Shown in pieces: positions 8,986 through 17,785 of a stretch of 64,000 nucleotides of DNA. Source of the stretch: Brevibacterium renqingii. GTDB taxonomy: Bacteria; Actinomycetota; Actinomycetes; Actinomycetales; Brevibacteriaceae. The translations under genes and the position numbers were made by a program. The number at the start of each line of letters is the position of its first letter. Position 1 is the first letter of the stretch. Location of the stretch: contig NZ_JADBHF010000002.1 in the NCBI RefSeq assembly GCF_017808105.1, positions 186,001 through 250,000 of the forward strand. Direction: 5' to 3'. A model generated the notes under the pieces. That model ran no database searches. It saw only the letters and a list, made by a program, of their open reading frames with translations, and was not told the DNA's origin.

Positions 8986-9951
8986 TCAGGCCTCGACGAG
9001 GGCGGCGTCACCCGACCGGGCGACGACCTCGCGCCGGGCCACACGGCGGGCCAGCCTGGCCTCGCCCCATTTGATGAAGCCGACGCCGCCGAGGATGAAC
9101 ACACCGCCGAAGAGCTGGATCGGCGCGGGCATCTCGAAGAGCACGAGCCAGGCGACGATGACGGAGAACGGCACCTCGACGAGGTTGACGAAGGAGCCGA
9201 CGGTCGCGCCGATGTAGCGCAGCCCGAGGATGCCGGTGATGTAGGCGCCGACGGTGAAGACGACGATCATCGACATCGGCACGATCCACGACATCGCGAT
9301 CCCGCCGAAGTCGACATCGGCGGTCACCGCGCCAGCGGGCATGACCCCGACGAGCACGATGAGCGACATCGCCAGTGCGCCGATCCCCATTCCCAGTCCG
9401 GTCAGCGCAACCGGCGGAATGGTGATCGTGTCCTTCGCCGAGACGAGGAAGTAGCTGGCCAGGCACACTGCTGCGGCCATCGCCATGACGACGCCGAAGA
9501 GGCTGATCGAGGAGTTGCGGAGGTTGAGGACGAGCACGAGTCCGATCATCGAGACCACGACCCCGATGAACGTCACCGTCGCCGGCCTCGTCCGCGTCCG
9601 GGCCCAGATCCAGAAGACGATGAGCATCGGCGCGGTCATCTCGAGCAGCAGGGCCACGGCCACGGTGAGGTGTTCGACGGCCACGAAGTAGAAGCCCTGG
9701 ACGCCGGCCATCGAGACCAGCCCGTAGGTGACGACGGTGCGCCAGTGCCTGAGCACTTCGTCCCACCTGCCGCGCAGTGCGATGAGGGTGGGGATGAGCA
9801 GCAGGACCGCCGAGCCGGCCAGACGGATGAGCACGACCGACCCCGGGGTCCATCCGATCGCGTACATCGTCTTCGCGATCGGCCCCGAGACCGCGAAGAA
9901 GAACGCGGAGGCAAGGGTGAGCAGGAACCCCACGATGACGGAACGACTCAT
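8986..9951 (-). CDS. EamA/DMT family transporter
   Basis: A 321-residue drug/metabolite transporter with ten predicted membrane helices arranged as two EamA repeats. The first begins at about residue 10 (SAFFFAVSGPIAKTMYAIGWTP), and the second at about 150 with the same pattern. A longer frame exists upstream, but AGGAGG lies four bases before the ATG at 9951 and the family alignment begins there. It is divergent from the CGNR zinc-finger regulator at 10167, with a palindrome between them, a layout often seen for CGNR regulators and EamA exporters. The substrate is unknown; efflux of a metabolite or drug is likely. Confidence 0.9.
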   Translation of the reverse strand: MSRSVIVGFLLTLASAFFFAVSGPIAKTMYAIGWTPGSVVLIRLAGSAVLLLIPTLIALRGRWDEVLRHWRTVVTYGLVSMAGVQGFYFVAVEHLTVAVALLLEMTAPMLIVFWIWARTRTRPATVTFIGVVVSMIGLVLVLNLRNSSISLFGVVMAMAAAVCLASYFLVSAKDTITIPPVALTGLGMGIGALAMSLIVLVGVMPAGAVTADVDFGGIAMSWIVPMSMIVVFTVGAYITGILGLRYIGATVGSFVNLVEVPFSVIVAWLVLFEMPAPIQLFGGVFILGGVGFIKWGEARLARRVARREVVARSGDAALVEA

Positions 9952-10121
9952 ACCTGACCTCCTGAAGTGCTGATGCGCGGATGGGTGGGACGACGGACGG
10001 GTCCCGGGCCGAGGTGACTCGACGTCGGCGTATGCACGCTGCATGCTTCGCGGGACCGGGGGGCGGCTTCGCACACACCCGTCGTACTGCTTCAGTATCG
10101 ATCACGAAAATGAAATGAGTC

Positions 10122-10131
10122 AAATGCATTT
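10122..10131. promoter_or_regulatory. Palindromic candidate operator
   Basis: The sequence AAATGCATTT is a perfect 10-bp palindrome set in an AT-rich patch (10101-10140) that stands out from the GC-rich surroundings, inside the divergent promoter region between the EamA exporter and the CGNR regulator. Position and symmetry suggest a regulator site, perhaps for the CGNR protein itself. No binding evidence exists in the sequence beyond this. Confidence 0.4.
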
Positions 10132-10166
10132 TGGTACTTACATGCTGTGGCAGAATGGGCTCCGCT

Positions 10167-10751
10167 ATGACCTTTGCCTATGACATCCGCGCGAACCTCA
10201 CGATGCTCGTCGACCTCCTCAACACCTCCGGAGACGTCGCCGCCGACGGCGACGAGCTGACGACGACCGCCGCACTCCGCGAATTCGCGGCCCGACACGA
10301 CTTCTCAGGCCCGCTGGTCGCCACACAGACCGACATCGAGGAGACGGTGCGCCTGCGTGCGAGATTCGCCGCCGCCCTCGACTCGAGCATCGACGCCGAG
10401 ACCGAAGACGAGGTCGAAGCCGGCACGATCGCGGTCGTCGATGAGATCAATCTCACGCTCAGTGACTCCGGCTCCGTGCCGCAATTGGTCAAACACGACG
10501 GCTGGGACTGGCACTTGCACGCCACGGGCGCTCAAGCGAGTCTCGCCGACCGCGTGGCCGCCGATGTCGCACTCGTCCTCATCGACCTCATCCGCTCCGG
10601 GGACCTCGACCGGCTCGGTCGCTGCGCCGCCGAGGACTGCCGCGCCTACCTCGCCGACTTCAGCCGCAACCGCTCGAAGCGCTTCTGCGATACCGGCGGC
10701 TGCGCCAACCGCACCCATGTCGCCGCGTTCCGCGCCCGACAGTCCGTATGA
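10167..10751 (+). CDS. CGNR zinc-finger transcriptional regulator
   Basis: A 194-residue protein with the ABATE-like N-terminal domain (MTFAYDIRANLTMLVDLLNT) and a C-terminal CGNR-type zinc finger. The finger reads CAAEDCRAYLADFSRNRSKRFCD then GGCANRTHVAAFR, giving four metal-binding cysteines; the name-giving CGNR is CANR here. Such proteins are thought to bind DNA through the finger and sense ligands through the N-terminal domain. I chose the ATG at 10167 over an upstream TTG because the family begins at this point. Its end overlaps the next gene's start by four bases (ATGA). It probably controls the divergent EamA gene. Confidence 0.9.
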   Translation: MTFAYDIRANLTMLVDLLNTSGDVAADGDELTTTAALREFAARHDFSGPLVATQTDIEETVRLRARFAAALDSSIDAETEDEVEAGTIAVVDEINLTLSDSGSVPQLVKHDGWDWHLHATGAQASLADRVAADVALVLIDLIRSGDLDRLGRCAAEDCRAYLADFSRNRSKRFCDTGGCANRTHVAAFRARQSV

Positions 10752-11566
10752 ACGGTCAGGCCATGTCCCTGCAGCCCCTGCCCATCACCGGCGCCCGGAG
10801 ACTGGCCGGCGGCTCGGCCGGCATGCTCGCCACGACTAGCATGGCAGCCGGCTTCGCCATCTCACCGATGACCGTCCTGCTCGCCGTCCCCGGCGAGGAC
10901 CTCGACGCGAACCTGCCCCTCTTCGGCCTCACTCTCGCGGCGACGCTCGCGTTCATTCTCATCGGCCATGCGCTCATCCGTGCCGCGCTCGGCCGCGTCC
11001 GCACCGGGGGCAGCCTCTCGCGCTTCTTCCGCTATCAGCTGGCGGCGATCGGCGTCGGCGCCGGACTGGGCCTCTGCTTCACCCCTGCCATGCTGAGCGC
11101 CGCACCCGGATGGCAGGTCGCCTCGATCATCGCCGGCATCACGCTCTGCCTCCTGTCCCTGCTGGCGTTCCGCAGCGCCCGCCGCCCCATCCTGCGCAGA
11201 TCGCCCGGCCCGAACATCGGCTTGGCCGAAGGCGTCGTCGTCGACTACTGGTCAGGCGTCCTCCCTCGCGGCGCCGCCCCGCAGCTGGCCACCATCCGGT
11301 TCGTCGACGAGGCCGGCCGGGCCAGGTTCGCCCGTCATCTCGTCCAGCAGCGCCCGACGGTGCTCGGCACCATGGGGCAGGTGCAGTACGACCGCCGCCG
11401 CCCGCACCGCGTTCTGCGCTTCAGCATCTCTGGCCCGCGCTCTCCAGCACGGAGCCGCAACTCCTCCGGACAGCGGCACAGACCCCATGGTGCTCGGCAG
11501 CACACGAACCCGTACGGCAGTCAGCAGCGCACGAATCCGCACGGCCACCTCGGCGAGGATTTCTGA
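10748..11566 (+). CDS. Uncharacterised membrane protein coupled to CGNR regulator
   Basis: A 272-residue protein I do not recognise. Residues 20-150 hold four hydrophobic segments, the first around GMLATTSMAAGFAISPMTVLLAV and the last around VASIIAGITLCLLSLLAF. A soluble part follows (GLAEGVVVDYWSGVLPRGAAPQLATI) that looks like a small beta-domain, and the C-terminal 50 residues are a low-complexity Arg/His/Asn/Gln tail with an imperfect QHTNPYGS / QRTNPHGH repeat. The ATG overlaps the CGNR stop (ATGA), so the two proteins are probably made together. Function unknown. Confidence 0.7.
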   Translation: MNGQAMSLQPLPITGARRLAGGSAGMLATTSMAAGFAISPMTVLLAVPGEDLDANLPLFGLTLAATLAFILIGHALIRAALGRVRTGGSLSRFFRYQLAAIGVGAGLGLCFTPAMLSAAPGWQVASIIAGITLCLLSLLAFRSARRPILRRSPGPNIGLAEGVVVDYWSGVLPRGAAPQLATIRFVDEAGRARFARHLVQQRPTVLGTMGQVQYDRRRPHRVLRFSISGPRSPARSRNSSGQRHRPHGARQHTNPYGSQQRTNPHGHLGEDF

Positions 11567-11739
11567 GCGCGAGCTGACCGCGACCACCTTTTTCCGTGAA
11601 ATCATCCCTGCGTTCCTGAGAGCGCTGGCCTCGCTCGGGGTCAGAATCGACTTTCCTGAGAACTTTTCTGTGTCGGACTTCACAATCGCATTCAGCTGAC
11701 CTCCAGCCGACTCCCAGAAATGGGTTTCAGACTGGTTCC

Positions 11740-12498
11740 ATGACTACAGCACAGAACGATGCCGACATCGAAGCCACCCTGCTCGTTGTCGATGATGAGC
11801 CCAATATCCGCGAACTCCTGTCGACCAGTCTCCGCTTCGCCGGTTTCGACGTCGTCTCGGCCGCCAACGGAGCCGAGGCGCTGCGCCTGGCCGAGCAGAC
11901 CGACGTCGACCTCCTCGTCCTCGACGTCATGCTGCCGGACATGGACGGCTTCACCGTCACCCGACGCCTGCGCCAGATCGGCATGAACGCACCCGTCGTC
12001 TTCCTCACCGCCCGCGACGACACCTCGGACAAGATCACCGGTCTGACCGTCGGCGGCGATGACTATGTGACCAAGCCCTTCAGCCTCGAAGAGGTCGTCG
12101 CCCGCATCCGCGCCGTCCTCCGCCGCACCCGCAGCCTCGAGGACGAGGAGAACGCCGTCATCGTCGCGGGCGACCTGGAACTCGACGATGACACCCACGA
12201 GGTCCGCCGCTCCGGCATCCTCATCGACCTCTCCCCCACCGAATTCAAGCTCCTGCGCTACCTCATGCTCAACACGAACCGCGTGCTGTCGAAGTCGCAG
12301 ATCCTCGACCACGTGTGGGAGTACGACTTCGGCGGCGACACCGGCATCGTCGAGTCCTACATCTCCTACCTGCGCCGCAAGATCGACGTCACCCCGGAGA
12401 CGGACGCCGCCGGCCACCCGGTCGAGATGGAATGGACCCCGATGATCCAGACCAAGCGCGGTGTCGGCTACATGCTGCGCACACCGGAATCCAAGTAG
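11740..12498 (+). CDS. OmpR/PhoP-family response regulator
   Basis: A 252-residue two-component regulator. The receiver domain (about residues 13-125) has the acidic pair Asp18-Asp19, the phosphoacceptor Asp62 in VLDVMLPDMDG, the conserved Thr in FLTARDD and Lys in YVTKPFS. The C-terminal winged-helix domain (residues 145-248) carries LSPTEFKLLRYL and the recognition-helix region GIVESYISYLRRKID. Sequence is closest to mycobacterial PhoP/TcrX types. It is followed after 30 bp by its histidine kinase and then by an HtrA protease, an order like mprA-mprB-pepD in mycobacteria. The likely signal is envelope stress, which is inference. Confidence 0.94.
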   Translation: MTTAQNDADIEATLLVVDDEPNIRELLSTSLRFAGFDVVSAANGAEALRLAEQTDVDLLVLDVMLPDMDGFTVTRRLRQIGMNAPVVFLTARDDTSDKITGLTVGGDDYVTKPFSLEEVVARIRAVLRRTRSLEDEENAVIVAGDLELDDDTHEVRRSGILIDLSPTEFKLLRYLMLNTNRVLSKSQILDHVWEYDFGGDTGIVESYISYLRRKIDVTPETDAAGHPVEMEWTPMIQTKRGVGYMLRTPESK

Positions 12499-12528
12499 TC
12501 GCCCAAGCAAGGGCGATAGATTACATAC

Positions 12529-14340
12529 GTGGCAAAAGAATCCCGCCCCACCCGGCCCGGCTTCTGGGAAGAATGGTCACTGACCACCAAGCTGCTGGCC
12601 ATCATGATGCTCCTCATGCTGCTCGTCCTCACGGGGACGAGCGCATGGGTGTTGGAGAACCTGCGCGACAGCCTCGTCCAGCGCACTGACGAACGCCTCA
12701 TCAGCGCCTCCGAGACCTTGGCGAAACAGGCCTATCATGATGTGTTCCAACCGGCCGAGCTGCAGTCCGGGTCGGACTCCGACGACGCCGAAGATGCGCC
12801 GTCGTCGACGACGCTCGATTCGAACTCCTGGGACCAGCTGCGCAGCCTCCTGCCCGGAGGCTTCTATGTGCAGTTCTACAACACCGACGGCGAACCCATC
12901 CGCGACCCCGTCGCCCCGGAACCGGAGAACCGACCGATCCTGCCGAAGATCAACGAGCAGAAGGTCTACGCCCAGGGCGGCCAGCCGTTCACCGTCGCCG
13001 GCACGAATTCTCAGTGGCGTGCCCGCGCCATGAAGGTCAAGAACACCGACGTGCTCGTGTCGATCGCGGTGCCCTTCGACCGCGAGATCGACAACATCAA
13101 CGAGCGCGCCCGCAACACGATGGTCGGCATCGGGCTGCTGGCCCTGGCGATGGTCGCAGGAGTCGGCTACTGGGCGATCAACAACACGTTCCGACCGCTG
13201 CGCGACATCGAGAAGACCGCCTCACGGATCGCCGGCGGTGACCTCAGCCAGCGTGTGCCCGTCTATCCGCGCAACACCGAGCTCGGTCGTCTTTCGGCGG
13301 CGCTGAACACCATGCTCGGACGCATCGAGGACTCCTTCGACGGCCAGACCCGGTCCGAGAAGCGCATCCGCCAGTTCGTCTCCGACGCCTCGCACGAGCT
13401 GCGGACACCGCTGGTGACGATCCGCGGCTATGCGGAGCTCTACCGCCAGGGTGCGATCACGAAGTCCGAGGACGTCGCCAACGCCATGGAGCGGATGGAG
13501 TCCGAGGCCAAACGGATGGGCGTGCTCGTCGACGACCTCGTCGTCCTCGCCCGACTCGACGAACAGCGTCCTGCCGAGATCGGTCCCATCGACCTGCACA
13601 AGGTCGTCCGCGATGCCGCAGCCGATGCCGCGGCCCAGGCACCGGACCGCGACATCAGCTTCATCGGACTCGACGGGGAGGATGCGCAGCCGGTGCCGAT
13701 GATCCGCGGATCCGAATCGAAGATCCGCCAGGTCATCGTCAACCTCGCCGGCAACGCCGTGCGTCATACTCCCGAAAACGCCGCAATCGAATTCGCCGTC
13801 GGCGTCGTCGGTCTGCCGGGCGCGCCGGAAGCCGAATCCCAGAGCACCGACGAAAGCCGCGAGGCCACGGGACAGAACGGTCGGAACGGAGCGAAGGAGA
13901 AGACCCGCGAACGCGGATTCGTCACCGGCGGGGTCCGCATCTTCCGCCGAGGCGACTCCACCGGGAACGATCAGGCCGATGCCCAGGAGCCGGCGGGCAT
14001 CGTCCCCGATGTCACGGCGGCGGGCTCGATCACGGTCGATGACTCTCTGCGCGGTTTCCCGAACGGACGGGTCCGCTTCGAGGTCAGGGACCACGGCGAG
14101 GGCATCGACCCGGAATCGGTGCCGCGGATCTTCGAACGCTTCTACCGCCTCGACGTCTCCCGGACCAGGGACACCGGAGGGTCCGGTCTGGGACTGTCGA
14201 TCGTCAAGGCGATCGTGGAGAACCATCACGGCGCGATCTCCGTCCACGAAACCCCGGGCGGCGGTGCGACGTTCCGCATCGACCTGCCCATCTCCGAAAC
14301 CGGCGACTCCGCTGCGGACACACGAAAGGACGAGCGATGA
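12529..14340 (+). CDS. Sensor histidine kinase with unusual ATPase-domain insert
   Basis: A 603-residue membrane histidine kinase paired with the upstream regulator. It has two membrane helices (about residues 22-45 and 200-218), an extracytoplasmic sensor of about 150 residues, a HAMP domain (FRPLRDIEKTASRIAGGDLSQRVPV), an H-box with His289 in SHELRTP, an N-box with Asn405 and Asn409, and G-boxes from Asp521 (DHGEGID, then GGSGLGLSIV). Between N-box and first G-box there are about 110 residues, far more than the usual spacing; the extra is a polar stretch with Arg/Lys- and Gly-rich runs. The start is GTG at 12529. The 3' end overlaps the protease gene (ATGA). Confidence 0.93.
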   Translation: MAKESRPTRPGFWEEWSLTTKLLAIMMLLMLLVLTGTSAWVLENLRDSLVQRTDERLISASETLAKQAYHDVFQPAELQSGSDSDDAEDAPSSTTLDSNSWDQLRSLLPGGFYVQFYNTDGEPIRDPVAPEPENRPILPKINEQKVYAQGGQPFTVAGTNSQWRARAMKVKNTDVLVSIAVPFDREIDNINERARNTMVGIGLLALAMVAGVGYWAINNTFRPLRDIEKTASRIAGGDLSQRVPVYPRNTELGRLSAALNTMLGRIEDSFDGQTRSEKRIRQFVSDASHELRTPLVTIRGYAELYRQGAITKSEDVANAMERMESEAKRMGVLVDDLVVLARLDEQRPAEIGPIDLHKVVRDAAADAAAQAPDRDISFIGLDGEDAQPVPMIRGSESKIRQVIVNLAGNAVRHTPENAAIEFAVGVVGLPGAPEAESQSTDESREATGQNGRNGAKEKTRERGFVTGGVRIFRRGDSTGNDQADAQEPAGIVPDVTAAGSITVDDSLRGFPNGRVRFEVRDHGEGIDPESVPRIFERFYRLDVSRTRDTGGSGLGLSIVKAIVENHHGAISVHETPGGGATFRIDLPISETGDSAADTRKDER

Positions 14341-16379
14341 GCGAGAACAATCATCCCCAGGAGCCGGGCGAGACGTCCCCCAGCCGAGGACAGCACGGGG
14401 ACCAGGACCACCGCACGTTCCCGAACCCGGATGAGCGCGAGTCACCGGCATCCGACCGCCGTGGCCCGTCTGCCGGCCGCTCACGCGGCTCGTCCGCCGA
14501 GGTCCCGCGCACATTCCCGAACCATTCGGCCGCACCGCGCGACGCGGGCGGCGCCGGCGGAACGAGCGCCGCCGGGGCCAACGGTGCCGGCGCCCCCGGG
14601 ACCAGCGGCTCGGGCGCTCCCGGGGCCAGCTCCGGCGGCCCCGCCCGTGTCAGTCCGCCCGTCGCACCGCCCGAACGACGGCCCGATGCGCACTCCTCCC
14701 CGCAGACCGGATACCCGCCGCAGGACAGCCGCCCCGGCCAGGCCCAGCCCACTCGGACGCAGAACCCGGTGGACGGTCACTCCGGTGAACGCGGCCATCC
14801 GTCCGGACAGAACAGCGAGCAGACGAACCGGCCCCCGCAGCAGTCCTCTTACCCGCAGGGCGGACAGCAGCCGGGCCATCAGCAGCCCTGGCAACAGCAG
14901 CAGGCCCAGCACTCCGATCAGAGCAGACCGCAGGCGTATCCCGGCGCGGCGCAGCAGCCGCCCGCCTATCCAGGACCCGGCTCTGCGCATCCCGGCGCAG
15001 CCAAGGCATATTCCGCTTACGCGGCGGGTGGGGAACAGCCCGCTTATGCGGCGCCCGGCGCCCAGCCCACGGACGCAGCTCCCGGCGCCCAGCCGACCGG
15101 AACCGGCTCCTACCCGGCAGCCGCAGGTGCTTATCCTCAGGGAACGGGCTCCTACCCGCCGCCTGCAGGCTCTCAGCCTGGGGGCATCGGCTCCCAGCCT
15201 GGTCCGGGAGGGCCCGGCGGCCCGGGCGGACCGGGAGTATACGGTCCCTTCGGGCCGGAGCAGCCGCCTCGGCGAGAGAAGAAGGGCCCCGGGTGGGGCG
15301 CGACGATCGCGATCGCGCTGATCGCCGCTCTCCTCGGCGGCGGAGCCGCATTCGGGGGCAATTACGCACTCTCGGCCCTGCAGGGCGATGAGCCGCGCAA
15401 GGTCGCCGAACAGACGATCGAGACCCCCGACTGGACCCAGGTCGCGGAGGACACTTCGGACAGCGTGATGTCGATCCAGGTCGGCACCAATGGTCAGGTG
15501 CAGGGCCTGGGTTCGGGCGCGCTCTATGACGATCAGGGGCACGTCATCACGAACAACCACGTCGTCGCACCCGCCGACACCCCGGGCGGTGAGATCGCCG
15601 TGACCATGAAGAACGGTGAGACGACGAAGGCCGAAATCGTCGGTCGCGACCCGTCGACGGATATCGCCATCATCAAGCTCGAGCAGGTGCCCGACGGCGT
15701 GAAGCCGCTGGAAGTCGGTGATTCGAAGAAGCTCGAGGTCGGCGATCCGGTGATGGCGCTGGGCAACCCTCTCGGTCTCGCAGACTCCGTGACCACGGGC
15801 ATCGTCTCAGCCCTCGACCGTCCGGTGTCGACGGAGAACATCGGTGAGGATGCGAGCTCGCAGGAGAAGGAGCTGACGATCACCAACGCCATCCAGACGG
15901 ATGCCGCGATCAACCCGGGCAACTCCGGAGGCCCCCTCGTCGACGGCAACGGCCGGTTCATCGGAGTGAACTCGGCCGCGGCCTCGCTGAGTCAGGCCGG
16001 TGAAGGTGAGCAGTCGGGGTCGATCGGCATCGGCTTCGCCATCCCCGCCAACCAGGCCGTGATGATCGCCGATCAGCTCATCGCCAACGGCAAGGCCCTG
16101 CATCCCTTCCTCGGGATCACGCTCACCGACGGCCACATCAACAACGGAGGAATCACCCGAGGCACCGCGAAGGTGCAGTCGGTCCAGGCGGGCTCGCCCG
16201 CGGCCAAGGCCGGGCTCAAGGACGGCGACGACATCGTCGAGGTCGCCGGGACGAAGGTCAACAATGCCATCGCCCTGCGTGCTCTCGTCCGTGCCCAGCC
16301 GGTGAACACCCCAGTCGAGATCACGGTGGTGCGCGGCGGACAGGAGCAGACGCTCGATGTGACGCTCGTGCTGCAGTAG
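14337..16379 (+). CDS. Membrane-anchored HtrA/PepD-like serine protease
   Basis: A 680-residue trypsin-like protease of the S1C family. The first 320 residues are a Pro/Gly/Gln/Ala-rich cytoplasmic region with loose repeats of GSYP- and GAQPT-type. One membrane helix follows (TIAIALIAALLGGGAAFGGNYAL), then the extracytoplasmic protease domain with His408 in NNHVV, Asp442 in STDIAIIKL and Ser530 in NPGNSGGPL, and a C-terminal PDZ domain (residues 590-675). The triad is intact. It is translationally coupled to the histidine kinase and ends at a strong terminator. By analogy with MprAB-PepD it should act in envelope protein quality control. Confidence 0.94.
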   Translation: MSENNHPQEPGETSPSRGQHGDQDHRTFPNPDERESPASDRRGPSAGRSRGSSAEVPRTFPNHSAAPRDAGGAGGTSAAGANGAGAPGTSGSGAPGASSGGPARVSPPVAPPERRPDAHSSPQTGYPPQDSRPGQAQPTRTQNPVDGHSGERGHPSGQNSEQTNRPPQQSSYPQGGQQPGHQQPWQQQQAQHSDQSRPQAYPGAAQQPPAYPGPGSAHPGAAKAYSAYAAGGEQPAYAAPGAQPTDAAPGAQPTGTGSYPAAAGAYPQGTGSYPPPAGSQPGGIGSQPGPGGPGGPGGPGVYGPFGPEQPPRREKKGPGWGATIAIALIAALLGGGAAFGGNYALSALQGDEPRKVAEQTIETPDWTQVAEDTSDSVMSIQVGTNGQVQGLGSGALYDDQGHVITNNHVVAPADTPGGEIAVTMKNGETTKAEIVGRDPSTDIAIIKLEQVPDGVKPLEVGDSKKLEVGDPVMALGNPLGLADSVTTGIVSALDRPVSTENIGEDASSQEKELTITNAIQTDAAINPGNSGGPLVDGNGRFIGVNSAAASLSQAGEGEQSGSIGIGFAIPANQAVMIADQLIANGKALHPFLGITLTDGHINNGGITRGTAKVQSVQAGSPAAKAGLKDGDDIVEVAGTKVNNAIALRALVRAQPVNTPVEITVVRGGQEQTLDVTLVLQ

Positions 16380-16436
16380 CAGCTGCCGCGGACTCGGACG
16401 CTCAGATCTGGGGACACGGCCACGACTCGACCATGC

Positions 16437-16473
16437 AGAGGGTGTGGACAGCCGAACGCTGTCCACACCCTCT
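16437..16473 (+). terminator. Strong hairpin terminator after htrA
   Basis: Perfect 16-bp arms (AGAGGGTGTGGACAGC at 16437-16452 and its complement at 16458-16473) close on a five-base CGAAC loop. It lies 58 bases after the protease stop and before the WXG100 gene, so it should end the regulator-kinase-protease transcript. Confidence 0.8.
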
Positions 16474-16570
16474 CTCCGTTCCCTTTGGCGGCGCCCGCCG
16501 CCCTGTCCACACTGGCCTCGACCCACCCGAATGCGGTGGGAGAAGCGAACCCCAGCCTCCAGGAGTCATC

Positions 16571-16858
16571 ATGAGCTTCGAAGTCGATGCCGAACGCGTC
16601 CAGTCCGCTGCCACCGCGACCGCGGGCACTTCCCGCAACCTAATCTCCGAGTCCGAGACGATGCTGCGCAATCTGCTCGCTCTCCAGGAATGCTGGCGCG
16701 GCAGTGCGGCCCAGAACTTCCAGGCCGTGATCAACCAGTGGGAGGGTGCGCAGAAGCAGCTCTTCGAGTCCCTCGATTCCATCCACGCGGCCTTGAACAC
16801 AGCGGCCCGCCAGTACTCCGAGGTCGAAGCCGCGAACTCGCGTCTCTTCGCCCCCTGA
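16571..16858 (+). CDS. WXG100 family protein (ESAT-6-like)
   Basis: A 95-residue helical-hairpin protein of the WXG100 family, typical substrates or partners of type VII (Esx) secretion. The turn motif WRG sits near the middle (LQECWRGSAAQNFQ), flanked by two amphipathic helices. The upstream context CAGGAGTCATCATG gives a good ribosome-binding site and fixes the start. No EccC, EccD or second WXG100 gene is nearby, so it is an orphan in this window. It is bounded upstream by a terminator and downstream by the pspA promoter region, so it is probably monocistronic. The C-terminus ends in SRLFAP without the YxxxD/E export motif in an obvious form. Confidence 0.88.
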   Translation: MSFEVDAERVQSAATATAGTSRNLISESETMLRNLLALQECWRGSAAQNFQAVINQWEGAQKQLFESLDSIHAALNTAARQYSEVEAANSRLFAP

Positions 16859-16912
16859 CCACCCGCGATCTCGCCGCGAGAGTCTCGTCGTTCTCGTGGT
16901 CGGCGTCTGGCA

Positions 16913-16950
16913 AACTATCAGCCTTTCTTAGTAGGCTGAGAACGATAGTT
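16913..16950. promoter_or_regulatory. Inverted repeat in the pspA promoter region
   Basis: Outer arms AACTATC (16913-16919) and GATAGTT (16944-16950) enclose inner arms AGCCT and AGGCT. The site is AT-rich relative to its surroundings and lies about 85-125 bp upstream of the pspA start, in the only non-coding stretch before the module. It is a candidate operator or promoter element for envelope-stress control. Confidence 0.45.
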
Positions 16951-17035
16951 CGCGGCGGTGTTGGCCAAGAATCTCCGGATCGGAGTGGATCGGCTTGGCA
17001 GCGTCGGGCCAAACCAATGCAGGAGTCGACTACGG

Positions 17036-17785
17036 ATGAGCATCTTCCAACGGATCGCGACGATCTTCGGCGCCAAGGCCAACAAGGCTCTGGACAAAGC
17101 CGAGAACCCCAACGAAACCCTTGACTATTCGTACCAGAAGCAGTTGGAGCTGCTGCAGAAGGTCCGCCGCGGTGTTGCCGATGTCGCCACCAGCCGCAAG
17201 CGTCTCGAGCTGCAGATCAACCAGCTCGAACAGCAGCAGGACAAGCTCTCCGGCCAGGCTCAGAAGGCGATGGAGATCGGTCGTGAGGACCTCGCTCGCG
17301 AGGCCCTGACCCGCAAGTCCGGGCTCACCCAGCAGATCACCGATCTGCAGAGCCAGCACGAAGGTCTGCAGGGCGAGGAGCAGAAGCTCACCCTGGCCTC
17401 GCAGCGCCTGCAGGCCAAGGTCGATGCCTTCCGCACGAAGAAGGAGACGCTGAAGGCCACGTACAACGCCGCCGAAGCCCAGTCGAAGATCGGCGAGGCC
17501 TTCTCCGGCATCTCCGAAGAGCTCGGGGACGTCGGAATGGCCGTGCAGCGTGCCGAGGACAAGACGGCTTCGCTGCAGGCCCGCGCCGGCGCCGTCGACG
17601 AACTGCTCGCCTCCGGTGCCCTCGAGGACGTCACGGGCACCTCGAAGGACGACATCACCGCGCAGCTCGATGCGCTCTCCAGCGACAGCGACGTCGAGAT
17701 GGAGCTGCAGCGGATGCGCGAATCCCTGCCTGCGGGATCCGACAAGGAGCAGCAGAAGTCGCTCGAAGGGGATGACCAGGCATGA
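17036..17785 (+). CDS. pspA: PspA/IM30 family phage shock protein
   Basis: A 249-residue peripheral membrane protein of the PspA/IM30/Vipp1 (ESCRT-III-like) family that protects the inner membrane. It opens with MSIFQRIATIFGAKANKALDKAENP, an amphipathic membrane-binding helix plus the conserved EDP-like turn, followed by a long coiled coil (residues 35-150, rich in Gln, Glu and Leu). The ATG at 17036 is preceded by AGGAG; an earlier TTG in frame would add 26 residues not seen in the family. Its end overlaps pspAA by four bases. The four-gene order pspA-pspAA-htpX-pspAB identifies the actinobacterial version of the module. Confidence 0.95.
   Translation: MSIFQRIATIFGAKANKALDKAENPNETLDYSYQKQLELLQKVRRGVADVATSRKRLELQINQLEQQQDKLSGQAQKAMEIGREDLAREALTRKSGLTQQITDLQSQHEGLQGEEQKLTLASQRLQAKVDAFRTKKETLKATYNAAEAQSKIGEAFSGISEELGDVGMAVQRAEDKTASLQARAGAVDELLASGALEDVTGTSKDDITAQLDALSSDSDVEMELQRMRESLPAGSDKEQQKSLEGDDQA

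Noticed and set aside
11613..11661. TTCCTGAGA direct repeat upstream of the response regulator
   Set aside because: Two copies 40 bp apart could be an autoregulatory site, but the spacing does not match the PhoP box known in mycobacteria, so it is not listed as a feature.
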